From positions 1 through 5,855 of the forward strand of contig CAJBBC010000145.1 in the NCBI GenBank assembly GCA_903951185.1: a stretch of 5,855 nt of DNA, given 5' to 3'. Made by a program: the position numbers and the translations under genes. Under the pieces are notes generated by a model, which searched no databases, was not told where the DNA came from, and worked only from the letters and a program-made list of their open reading frames with translations. Within the stretch, counting starts at the first letter, position 1; each line of letters opens with the position of its first letter. This DNA is from an uncultured Actinomycetes bacterium. Its GTDB lineage: Bacteria; Actinomycetota; Actinomycetes; S36-B12; UBA5976. Shown one piece after another: positions 1 through 5,639 of the stretch.

Positions 1-437
1 CCAACTTTAGGATCAATTTCTTCTTTGAAAATTAAATGAGGCGTGTGTTCGGCAACTTCTTCAATATCCATTCCACCTTCAACGCTGGCCATGGCAAGAA
101 ATGTTCGATTTGAGCGATCTAATAAAAATGAAACGTAATACTCTTCAGCGATCTCGGCTGCGGCAGTTACTAAAACTTTATGAACAACGTGGCCCTTAAT
201 ATCCAGACCTAAAATATCTTTTGCCCGATCGGCTGCTTCATTTGGAGTTTCGGCTAACTTAACTCCACCGGCTTTACCTCGACCGCCAGTTTTCACCTGA
301 GCTTTAACTACAACAGTTGATCCAATTTTTTCTGCGGCTGCTTTCGCTTCTGCCGGTGTGGTGCAAACGTAGCCAGGTACAACTGGAACGCCATGAGCAC
401 CGAATAGTTCTTTAGCTTGGTATTCGTAAAGATCCAC
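1..437 (-). CDS. sucC: Succinyl-CoA synthetase beta subunit (ADP/GDP-forming), N-terminal part, cut by window edge
   Basis: This is the beta subunit of the TCA-cycle enzyme that interconverts succinyl-CoA and succinate with NTP formation; it carries the ATP-grasp nucleotide site. Translation of the minus strand gives about 145 residues beginning (M)DLYEYQAKELF, the standard SucC opening. It continues with VVVKAQVKTGGRGKAGGV at about residues 42-59, containing the nucleotide-binding Lys45 and the Gly-rich GGRGKAGG loop. A later stretch, EEYYVSFLLDR, is also typical. The rest of the gene and any sucD lie beyond position 1. I chose GTG at 437 because homologues start with MDL(F/Y)EYQ. A second in-frame GTG at 449 would add four residues (VVGR). 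The GGAAGA just before the 437 start is too close for an ideal Shine-Dalgarno, so the exact start is uncertain. The gap of about 100 bp to the cobalamin-binding gene upstream is AT-rich, without a clear terminator. Confidence 0.95.
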   Translation of the reverse strand, partial: MDLYEYQAKELFGAHGVPVVPGYVCTTPAEAKAAAEKIGSTVVVKAQVKTGGRGKAGGVKLAETPNEAADRAKDILGLDIKGHVVHKVLVTAAAEIAEEYYVSFLLDRSNRTFLAMASVEGGMDIEEVAEHTPHLIFKEEIDPKV

Positions 438-548
438 TCTTCCGACCACTTTCTATTTACAACAAAATAAGGTTTTTAATTTGTTATTACTTTTTCTAGC
501 TTTTTCTTAAGTTATAAAGACAAGATTAGATCAGGGTTAGATACAGAG

Positions 549-971
549 TTAACGCAGGTTCTCAATAACCCAATTGGTTAACGTCGAAAGTGGCGTGCCC
601 GGAGTGAAAATAACCTTCACGCCAACCTTCAACAATTCTGGAATGTCGTCTTCCGGGATAACTCCGCCACCGAATACCAAGATATCCATTCGATCCTTGG
701 ATTTAAGTAACTCGATAATTTCTGGAAAAATAGTTTGATGCGCCCCGGATAAGACGGATATGCCAATCGCACCTACGCTATTTTCAATTGCGCTAACCAC
801 AATTTGCTCAGCAGTTTGGTGTAGTCCCGTGTAGTGGACCTCAACCCCAGCATCTTCAAGGGCTCGAACAACTACTTTGGCCCCACGATCATGTCCATCG
901 AGTCCGGCTTTTGCGATTAAAACCCGAATCGGCTGCTGGTTGGATTCACTTGATTTCGCCAAATTATTCAT
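549..971 (-). CDS. Stand-alone cobalamin (B12)-binding subunit of an acyl-CoA mutase (methylmalonyl-/isobutyryl-CoA mutase small subunit type)
   Basis: This 140-residue protein consists of essentially one B12-binding Rossmann-like domain. The base-off/His-on signature D25-x-H27-x-x-G30 lies in KAGLDGHDRG, with His27 as the expected lower cobalt ligand. The second signature SVL (72-74) within ISVLSGAH and the third, GGG (101-103) in FGGGVIPEDD, are both present. These three motifs and the flanking YTGLHQT and FTPGTP match the C-terminal domain of methylmalonyl-CoA mutase and the separate small subunits of isobutyryl-CoA-type mutases. It should bind adenosylcobalamin and pair with a separate catalytic TIM-barrel subunit, which is not in this window; the exact substrate therefore cannot be assigned. 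I chose ATG at 971 over an in-frame TTG at 980. The TTG overlaps a good -10 box (TATATT), no Shine-Dalgarno precedes either codon, and ATG 971 sits 8 nt after the -10, as in a leaderless mRNA. sucC follows on the same strand, about 110 bp downstream. Confidence 0.9.
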   Translation of the reverse strand: MNNLAKSSESNQQPIRVLIAKAGLDGHDRGAKVVVRALEDAGVEVHYTGLHQTAEQIVVSAIENSVGAIGISVLSGAHQTIFPEIIELLKSKDRMDILVFGGGVIPEDDIPELLKVGVKVIFTPGTPLSTLTNWVIENLR

Positions 972-979
972 AGAACTCA

Positions 980-1006
980 AATATAGGAGTTAATTGACTG
1001 TCTCAA
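980..1006 (-). promoter_or_regulatory. Probable promoter of the cobalamin-binding subunit gene (leaderless)
   Basis: On the minus strand, TTGAGA (1001-1006) is followed after a 15-bp spacer by TATATT (980-985). The ATG at 971 lies 8 nt further on. The -10 is strong, and the spacer is slightly short. There is no purine-rich ribosome site between the -10 box and the ATG, which supports a leaderless transcript. This is a pattern call without experimental support. Confidence 0.5.
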
Positions 1007-1038
1007 GGCGTGAGCCAATTCACATAAAGGTATGCGGA

Positions 1039-1078
1039 TGAATAACTCTTTATTTAGAGGATATTCGTCGATTATTCA
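1039..1078. repeat. Inverted repeat with nested hairpin in the divergent intergenic region
   Basis: Perfect 7-nt arms TGAATAA (1039-1045) and TTATTCA (1072-1078) enclose a smaller hairpin, CTCT (1046-1049) and AGAG (1056-1059) with a 6-nt AT loop. It lies between the start of the cobalamin-subunit gene and that of the M23 peptidase gene, which diverge. It could be an operator or a weak RNA fold, but AT-rich arms of this length also occur by chance. The rest of 1007-1195 shows no gene and no promoter I would commit to. Confidence 0.3.
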
Positions 1079-1195
1079 CTGTTTTCAACATTAGTTATGT
1101 CATAAATACCCCCGACATCACAGTTTGGTTTCCAAATTGGCATATTTTCAGGTAGAAAAGAGTTAAGAAATAAGGATTTTTCCAAACTAACTGGC

Positions 1196-1202
1196 GGAAG
1201 GG
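1196..1202 (+). promoter_or_regulatory. Ribosome binding site that decides the M23 peptidase start
   Basis: GGAAGGG lies 7 nt before ATG 1210, which is good Shine-Dalgarno spacing. The in-frame GTG at 1204 would be only 1 nt from it. This favours ATG 1210. It is the clearest Shine-Dalgarno site in the window; the other complete genes look leaderless or coupled. Confidence 0.6.
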
Positions 1203-1209
1203 TGTGCCA

Positions 1210-2250
1210 ATGAGTAACTCCTCAACTGGTAAACAGTCCGCTGGTGGGCAGTCCGCTGGTAGACAGTCCGCTGGAAAACACAGAGCCGGACGCCATAGCG
1301 CACCAAAAAAGAAGCCGGTAAAACCAAAGTCTGTTTCCGCCCTAGCCGGCCTAGCTGGCATGAGTTCAGTAATTGTTACTGGCGGAAGTTCAATCCCAAC
1401 TGTGAACACTTCAGTTACTAAAAAAGTTGAGGATACAACGACCTCAATTCCGGTGGTTAAAACTTCGGTCGTAGTAGACGCATTCACAAATCGAGCTCAA
1501 ACTGCAAGCCGTTCAAATGAACGCGATAACTTAGCTGACGCCGAAGCCGCTGCGAAAGCCTCTGCAGTAACTGATCCAGCTACTGACTTAACTGCAGTTA
1601 TCGATACCACTCCAACTTTAAAGACAACTGATATTCGAGCAATCCAGGCTGTTTCAGGTTCTTCTGAAAACTTAATCGATTTAATTGCCCAAGTTCAAGA
1701 TGATGCTAATCAGCGTGCCCAACTTCAAGTTCAAGAACAAGAAATTGCCCGGGCCGCTGAAGCTGAAGCTGAAGCTAAAGTTGCCGCCGCAATTGAAGAA
1801 GCGAGCCGAAATAAGCAAGCAGCTATTGCCCAAGCTCAACGTATTCAAGCCATCGGCAAAGTATTAGTTCCTATTCAAGATGGTTACCAACTTTCTGCTC
1901 GATTCATGCAACGTGGTCGAATCTGGTCTGGTGGCGTACATACTGGTTTAGATTTCCGCGTACCTTTTGGAACTCGCGTTTATACAGCTGCATCTGGAAC
2001 AGTTGTTGAAGCTGGTTACGAAGGTGCTTATGGTTACCGGGTAGTTATTGATAATGGTGACGGTTACTTAACGACTTACAATCACTTATCAAAGATTTTT
2101 GAAACTACAGTCGGCAAGGAAATTGCAGCTGGCACAAATATTGGCTTATCTGGCACTAGTGGCAATACAACTGGCCCACATTTACACTTCGAAGTTCTAA
2201 AAGATGGCGAATTCATCAATCCAGCTGGTTGGCTCTGGGGAACTAGTTAA
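1210..2250 (+). CDS. Secreted or membrane-anchored M23 (LytM/lysostaphin-type) peptidoglycan endopeptidase
   Basis: This 346-residue protein has a C-terminal M23 metallopeptidase domain at about 235-340. The predicted zinc ligands are His244 and Asp248 (HTGLD) and His326 (HLH). His292 (YNHLS) and His324 are the expected catalytic histidines. All are intact, so an active enzyme cleaving peptidoglycan cross-links is likely rather than a degenerate regulator. The N-terminus is basic, with five GxxxA pentapeptides (7-31) and then a Lys/Pro stretch. A modest hydrophobic segment (about 42-58, SALAGLAGMSSVIV) may be a late signal peptide or anchor. Residues 60-160 are Thr/Ser/Ala-rich linker. Residues 160-213 are rich in Gln, Glu and Ala and likely form a coiled coil, as in EnvC-like hydrolases. 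ATG 1210 is chosen over GTG 1204 on ribosome-site spacing. The gene converges on pcrA with a 3-bp gap. Substrate bond and partners cannot be read from the sequence. Confidence 0.9.
   Translation: MSNSSTGKQSAGGQSAGRQSAGKHRAGRHSAPKKKPVKPKSVSALAGLAGMSSVIVTGGSSIPTVNTSVTKKVEDTTTSIPVVKTSVVVDAFTNRAQTASRSNERDNLADAEAAAKASAVTDPATDLTAVIDTTPTLKTTDIRAIQAVSGSSENLIDLIAQVQDDANQRAQLQVQEQEIARAAEAEAEAKVAAAIEEASRNKQAAIAQAQRIQAIGKVLVPIQDGYQLSARFMQRGRIWSGGVHTGLDFRVPFGTRVYTAASGTVVEAGYEGAYGYRVVIDNGDGYLTTYNHLSKIFETTVGKEIAAGTNIGLSGTSGNTTGPHLHFEVLKDGEFINPAGWLWGTS
1228..1302 (+). repeat. Five in-frame 15-bp tandem repeats in the M23 peptidase N-terminus
   Basis: Five consecutive 15-bp units (starting at 1228, 1243, 1258, 1273 and 1288) encode GKQSA, GGQSA, GRQSA, GKHRA and GRHSA. 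The first three share the nucleotides CAGTCCGCTGG almost exactly, while units 4 and 5 have diverged. This suggests recent duplication at the 5' side of an older array. The result is a basic, Gly/Ser/Ala-rich N-terminal tail. Copy number may vary between strains because units are a multiple of three bases. Confidence 0.85.
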
Positions 2251-2264
2251 AAACTAGAGTTTTT
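2249..2264. terminator. Possible short bidirectional hairpin between convergent M23 and pcrA genes
   Basis: AAAAAC (2249-2254) and GTTTTT (2259-2264) form a perfect 6-bp stem around a TAGA loop. The hairpin overlaps both stop codons (TAA 2248-2250 on plus, TAG at 2254-2256 on minus). It ends in T runs in both directions but has just one GC pair, so it would be weak as an intrinsic terminator. It may simply reflect AT-rich gene ends. Confidence 0.25.
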
Positions 2265-4464
2265 CAACGGGCGCATACCTAAGTAGTAAACGCTTTTCAC
2301 CAGCACTCTTAAAGTCAATTGTTGCTTCAGCTTTCTCATTCTCACCTTGGACCGCAATAACAGTACCCATGCCAAACTTGTCATGTAATACTCGATCACC
2401 AATATTTAGAACCATCACTGGCTCAGTTCGTTTTGCTGGGCGTTGGAAATCAGTACCACTTAATCCAATTGGTGAATACTCTTCACCTTGGCGGTCAACT
2501 AGTTCTGGCGGTAACTCAGTTAAGAATCGGGACTCAGGATTGAAGTTGGCTTGGCCCCATGTCGACCGCGCGGCTGCTCGAGTTAAATAGAGTCGCTGCA
2601 TGGCTCGAGTCATTCCTACGTAAGCAAGTCGACGTTCTTCTTGTAATTCGGTATCTGAACCGAGTGAGCGTGAATGCGGGAAAATACCCTCTTCCATTCC
2701 AGTTAAGAATACGACTGGAAACTCTAAACCTTTTGCCGTATGTAAAGTCATCATGGTGATAACGCCACCATGGGCATCATCTTTTGGTATTTCATCTGAG
2801 TCAGCAACAAGCGATACTCGTTCGAGGAAATCAGAAAGTCGCGCAGGTGTTTTATCTTCACTTTCCGACTGAAACAACTCTTCGTACTCTCTAGCCACAT
2901 TTTCTAATTCAGCTAGATTCTCAATCCGAACTTCGTCTTGCGGGTCTTTACTATTAGCAAGTTCAGCAAGTAAACCGGATGCTTCTAAAACAGTATGCAC
3001 AATTTCCGCTGGACCAGCACCGGAGTCGTCCATAACTCGCAATAAATTGAGTAGGTCGCCAAAATTCTTTAATGCAGTCTGTGATCTTGTCGCCAGTGTA
3101 TTTATTTCGGTAACGCGCTCGATGGCCTCACTAAAGGTTAATTTCTCGCGTCGAGCAAAGTTCTCGACAGCTTCTTCGGCTTTATCGCCAATACCGCGAC
3201 GAGGCGTATTAATAATCCTTCTAAGTGATACATCATCGGCTGGATTTGTAGTAACTCGTAAATAGGCTAAGGCATCTCGAATTTCTTTACGTTCATAGAA
3301 TCTTGTTCCACCAACAACTTTGTACGGAACTCCACTTCTGATAAAAACTTCCTCGACACTTCGAGATTGATTGTTAGTTCGGTAGAAAACTGCAACATCT
3401 TTGTAATTAAAGCCATGGTTATCGATAAGATCTCGAACTTGGCGAACTATGAAATCAGCTTCATGATGTTCATCAGCTGCTGAATAAATAGTTATTTTCT
3501 CGCCATCACCTTGCGCTGTCCATAGATTCTTCTTTGGTCGACCAGCATTTTTTTCAATAACTGAATTTGCGCTAGACAAAATATTTTGAGTTGATCGATA
3601 ATTCTGTTCAAGGACCACTGTTTTTGCGTTTGGGTAATCTCGCTCAAATTCAACAATATTTCTTATGTTTGCACCACGGAAAGCATAGATACTTTGGTCT
3701 GCATCGCCGACTACACATAGTTCGGCAGCTTCAATCCCATCTTTACCATCACCAACTAATTCTCGAATCAAAATATATTGAGCATGGTTTGTATCTTGGT
3801 ACTCATCAACTAGAACATGTCTAAACCGGCGATGATACTGGGTTGCCACTTCAGGGAAAGCCTGGAAAAGTGCAACCGTGTGCCCAATCAAATCATCGAA
3901 GTCAACGGCACTAGCCCGCATCAGGCGACGTTGATATTCACCAAAAACTTCAGCCACTGTTTGCTCTTGTGGACTTTGTGCCTTACTTACCGCAACTTCA
4001 TAGTCAATTAATTCATTTTTTAGATTACTGACTTGGCTTAGCAGAAACTTTGGCGAATACATTTTTGTATCAATACCAAGTTCTTTGGCAACTAGCGTCA
4101 TAAGTCGAACTGAATCTTGCATATCGTAAATACTGAATGTGGGTTTGAGGCCTAGTCGCTTAGCTTCAGCTCGAAGTATTCGCACGCAAGCAGAGTGAAA
4201 AGTCGATACCCACATCGATCTTGCTTGTGGTCCAACTATGTGCGCAACCCGCTCTTTCATTTCATTGGCGGCTTTATTGGTAAAAGTGATAGCAAGAACT
4301 TCACCAGGGTGAACATTACGCTCGGCAAGTAAATAAGCAATCCGTCGAGTTAAAACGCGAGTCTTTCCAGAACCAGCACCAGCCACAACTAAAAGTGGGC
4401 CGCCCGCATGAGTTACTGCCTGTCGCTGAGGCTCGTTTAAATCGTCGATTAGATGCGCAGGCAC
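2254..4464 (-). CDS. pcrA: ATP-dependent 3'-5' DNA helicase PcrA/UvrD
   Basis: A superfamily-1A helicase that unwinds DNA in nucleotide excision repair and clears or backtracks RNA polymerase. With the start used here (736 residues) the motifs run in order. The Q motif LNEPQRQAV is at 9-17 and Walker A AGAGSGKT at 28-35. Motif Ia is ITFTNKAANEM. Walker B is VDEYQDT with Asp220-Glu221. Motif III is GDADQSIYAFRG with Gln257. Motif IV is EQNYRST, motif V is HTAKGLEF at about 575-582, and motif VI is YVGMTRA with Arg620. The last 48 residues, GDRVLHDKFGMGTV onward, are the Tudor-like tail that contacts RNA polymerase in PcrA/UvrD. Longer in-frame starts at 4494 (GTG) and 4575 would run back into or over the divergent deacetylase gene and add sequence that looks non-conserved. 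GTG 4464 opens just before the conserved Q motif and has a TAGAAT box 7 nt upstream. The length is within the normal PcrA range and no motif is broken. Confidence 0.93.
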   Translation of the reverse strand: MPAHLIDDLNEPQRQAVTHAGGPLLVVAGAGSGKTRVLTRRIAYLLAERNVHPGEVLAITFTNKAANEMKERVAHIVGPQARSMWVSTFHSACVRILRAEAKRLGLKPTFSIYDMQDSVRLMTLVAKELGIDTKMYSPKFLLSQVSNLKNELIDYEVAVSKAQSPQEQTVAEVFGEYQRRLMRASAVDFDDLIGHTVALFQAFPEVATQYHRRFRHVLVDEYQDTNHAQYILIRELVGDGKDGIEAAELCVVGDADQSIYAFRGANIRNIVEFERDYPNAKTVVLEQNYRSTQNILSSANSVIEKNAGRPKKNLWTAQGDGEKITIYSAADEHHEADFIVRQVRDLIDNHGFNYKDVAVFYRTNNQSRSVEEVFIRSGVPYKVVGGTRFYERKEIRDALAYLRVTTNPADDVSLRRIINTPRRGIGDKAEEAVENFARREKLTFSEAIERVTEINTLATRSQTALKNFGDLLNLLRVMDDSGAGPAEIVHTVLEASGLLAELANSKDPQDEVRIENLAELENVAREYEELFQSESEDKTPARLSDFLERVSLVADSDEIPKDDAHGGVITMMTLHTAKGLEFPVVFLTGMEEGIFPHSRSLGSDTELQEERRLAYVGMTRAMQRLYLTRAAARSTWGQANFNPESRFLTELPPELVDRQGEEYSPIGLSGTDFQRPAKRTEPVMVLNIGDRVLHDKFGMGTVIAVQGENEKAEATIDFKSAGEKRLLLRYAPVEKL

Positions 4465-4471
4465 AAGTACG

Positions 4472-4477
4472 ATTCTA
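4472..4477 (-). promoter_or_regulatory. Putative -10 box of pcrA (leaderless)
   Basis: On the minus strand TAGAAT is followed by exactly 7 nt and then GTG 4464. There is no ribosome-site-like sequence in that gap. The -35 position (about 4495-4500, CTACGG) is poor, so the call rests on the -10 and its spacing. Confidence 0.45.
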
Positions 4478-4497
4478 CGTTTGCCATCAGACACCCG

Positions 4498-4503
4498 TAG
4501 AGT
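4498..4503 (+). promoter_or_regulatory. Putative -10 box of the PIG-L deacetylase gene (leaderless)
   Basis: TAGAGT is followed by exactly 7 nt and then GTG 4511, mirroring the pcrA arrangement on the other strand. No good -35 hexamer is seen at 16-18 bp upstream. A weaker alternative is TACGAT (4468-4473), 7 nt before an in-frame TTG at 4481. Confidence 0.4.
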
Positions 4504-4510
4504 TGAGTAC

Positions 4511-5257
4511 GTGACTGTAACTGATTTAGATAAATTTGGTATTCCTGAAGGCGTTGAGCGTGTACTTGTCGTCACTGCTCATCCAGATGATGTGGATTTT
4601 GGTGCAGGCGGCACAATCGCAACCTTTACTTCATTAGGTATTCAAGTCACATATTGCGTTTGCACCGACGGTGATGCTGGTGGTTTTGATGACAGTACTG
4701 ATCGTAGTGAAATACCAAATATCCGCCGTGGTGAACAAATTGCTGCAGGCAAAGTATTAGGTGTAACGGATATACATTTCTTGGGATATAAAGATGGATA
4801 TCTGCAGCCGACCCACGATGTCCAACGTGACATTGTTCGAGTTATGCGCAAAGTAAAGCCTCAACTTGTTATTACCCAGACGCCGGAACGTAATTGGGAA
4901 CGCTTGCCGGCTACCCATCCAGACCATATGGCTGCTGGTGAGGCAACTACTCAAGCTATATATCCAGCCGTTAGAAATCCATTCGCCTACCCAGAACTAC
5001 GAAAAGTTGAAGGCCTGGAAGCCTGGACTGTTAACTGGCTTTGGTTACAAGGTGATACGAATCCAAATCATTGGCTTGATGTAACAGAAAAATTTGATCA
5101 AAAAATTGAAGCAATTAGTGCACATGCTAGTCAGTTAAGCCAGCCTGAAAAACTTGCGGAGATGGTGCGTGAATGGCAAAAACTTGCTGCTGAAAAAGCA
5201 GGTTTACCTGACGGTCGATTAGCTGAAGGTTTTAAACAAATAAAACTCCCAGACTAA
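4511..5257 (+). CDS. PIG-L/LmbE family zinc-dependent deacetylase
   Basis: The family removes N-acetyl groups, or related amide-linked groups, from sugar-containing small molecules; MshB and Mca of mycothiol metabolism are the best-known actinobacterial members. The 248-residue protein opens with VLVVTAHPDDVDFGAGGT. AHPDD (23-27) supplies zinc ligands His24 and Asp27 and the likely catalytic base Asp26. HPDH (136-139) supplies the third ligand His139 and the conserved His136. TDGDAGG at about 49-55 and the RRGEQIAAGKVLGV segment are also typical. It is clearly shorter than MshB or Mca (about 290-300 residues), so I do not assign a mycothiol role; the substrate is unknown. GTG 4511 is preferred to TTG 4481. 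It has a -10 box at leaderless spacing, it avoids running into the pcrA promoter, and it leaves a normal short N-terminus. The stop codon is the loop of a strong terminator. No signal peptide, so cytoplasmic. Confidence 0.88.
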   Translation: MTVTDLDKFGIPEGVERVLVVTAHPDDVDFGAGGTIATFTSLGIQVTYCVCTDGDAGGFDDSTDRSEIPNIRRGEQIAAGKVLGVTDIHFLGYKDGYLQPTHDVQRDIVRVMRKVKPQLVITQTPERNWERLPATHPDHMAAGEATTQAIYPAVRNPFAYPELRKVEGLEAWTVNWLWLQGDTNPNHWLDVTEKFDQKIEAISAHASQLSQPEKLAEMVREWQKLAAEKAGLPDGRLAEGFKQIKLPD

Positions 5258-5273
5258 GTCTGGGAGTTTTATT
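5239..5273. terminator. Strong bidirectional intrinsic terminator containing the deacetylase stop codon in its loop
   Basis: A perfect 16-bp inverted repeat (5239-5254 and 5258-5273) has a GC-rich core CTCCCAGAC/GTCTGGGAG. The loop is the 3-nt TAA at 5255-5257, which is the stop codon of the plus-strand deacetylase. The distal arm ends in TTTTATT on plus, and the mirror arm gives TTTTATTTGTTT on minus. It can therefore also end the guaA/membrane-protein transcript, whose last stop is at 5287. In RNA the A/U ends of the stem form the tract and the GC core the hairpin. Confidence 0.88.
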
Positions 5274-5286
5274 CTCGAAATTTAAA

Positions 5287-5637
5287 CTAGATAAATACAG
5301 CAATCACAATGTTCAGCATTGTTAAGCCACCAACAGTTGCCCACATACTCTTTGCATCAGTTGTTGACTTGCGTCCAATTAGAACAACCACAAGTACAGC
5401 CAGAGTCACACCAAGTTTGATTCCAATTTTTGTGTGATCAACTGTCTCGTCAGCCAATAACTCGGCTGACAAAATTCCAGCTAGCCCAAGACCAGTAACA
5501 AGTTGCGTTAAAGCGCCATGAAACATACTCATGTTGATTCCTTTGGTGGCACTCGACATCTGTACCAGGAATCCGCCTAGTAATGATGCAAGTCCGACAA
5601 AGTGAAGTACAACTAAGAGGTTATATAAAAATTGCAT
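5287..5637 (-). CDS. Small integral membrane protein, probably four helices, downstream of guaA
   Basis: I do not recognise a characterised function. The 116-residue protein is strongly hydrophobic, with likely membrane segments at about 4-26, 41-57, 71-88 and 99-115, and short polar loops such as SSATKGIN and RKSTTDAK. The opening LLVVLHFVGLASLLGGF, with a His (12) in helix 1 followed by a GG pair (21-22), resembles four-helix membrane families of the CopD/DUF type in which such a His can bind haem or metal. That likeness is weak. The start at ATG 5637 lies 2 nt after the guaA stop. An upstream ATG at 5649 overlaps guaA and would add MGIN. Neither has a good ribosome site, though GGGA precedes 5637 by 6 nt. 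Translation is probably coupled to guaA in one transcript ending at the 5239-5273 hairpin. Confidence 0.75.
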   Translation of the reverse strand: MQFLYNLLVVLHFVGLASLLGGFLVQMSSATKGINMSMFHGALTQLVTGLGLAGILSAELLADETVDHTKIGIKLGVTLAVLVVVLIGRKSTTDAKSMWATVGGLTMLNIVIAVFI

Positions 5638-5639
5638 AT

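Noticed and set aside
490..507. Direct repeat CTTTTTCT twice at 10-bp period between the cobalamin subunit gene and sucC.
   Set aside because: It is in a T-rich stretch where such repeats arise easily. It forms no hairpin, and no promoter boxes at proper spacing were clear.
994..1041. A tiny plus-strand reading frame (TTG start, 15 codons) 4 nt after AGGAG, ending at the inverted repeat, like a leader peptide.
   Set aside because: It has a TTG start and overlaps the likely promoter of the opposite gene, with no upstream promoter of its own seen. The AGGAG match can be chance.
1007..1195. A c-di-AMP (ydaO-type) riboswitch before the wall hydrolase.
   Set aside because: I looked for its conserved purine-rich core segments and could not find a convincing match.
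1095..1487. Minus-strand open frame of 130 codons over the M23 gene start.
   Set aside because: It is antisense to a well-supported gene. Its Cys/Pro/Ala-repetitive C-terminal part is just the complement of the 15-bp repeats.
3591..4011. Plus-strand open frames inside pcrA.
   Set aside because: They lie opposite conserved helicase motifs, and their products show no recognisable domain.
4481..4575. Longer starts for pcrA (4575) and the deacetylase (TTG 4481) that would make the two genes overlap head to head.
   Set aside because: The added residues look non-conserved, and both shorter GTG starts have -10 boxes at leaderless spacing.
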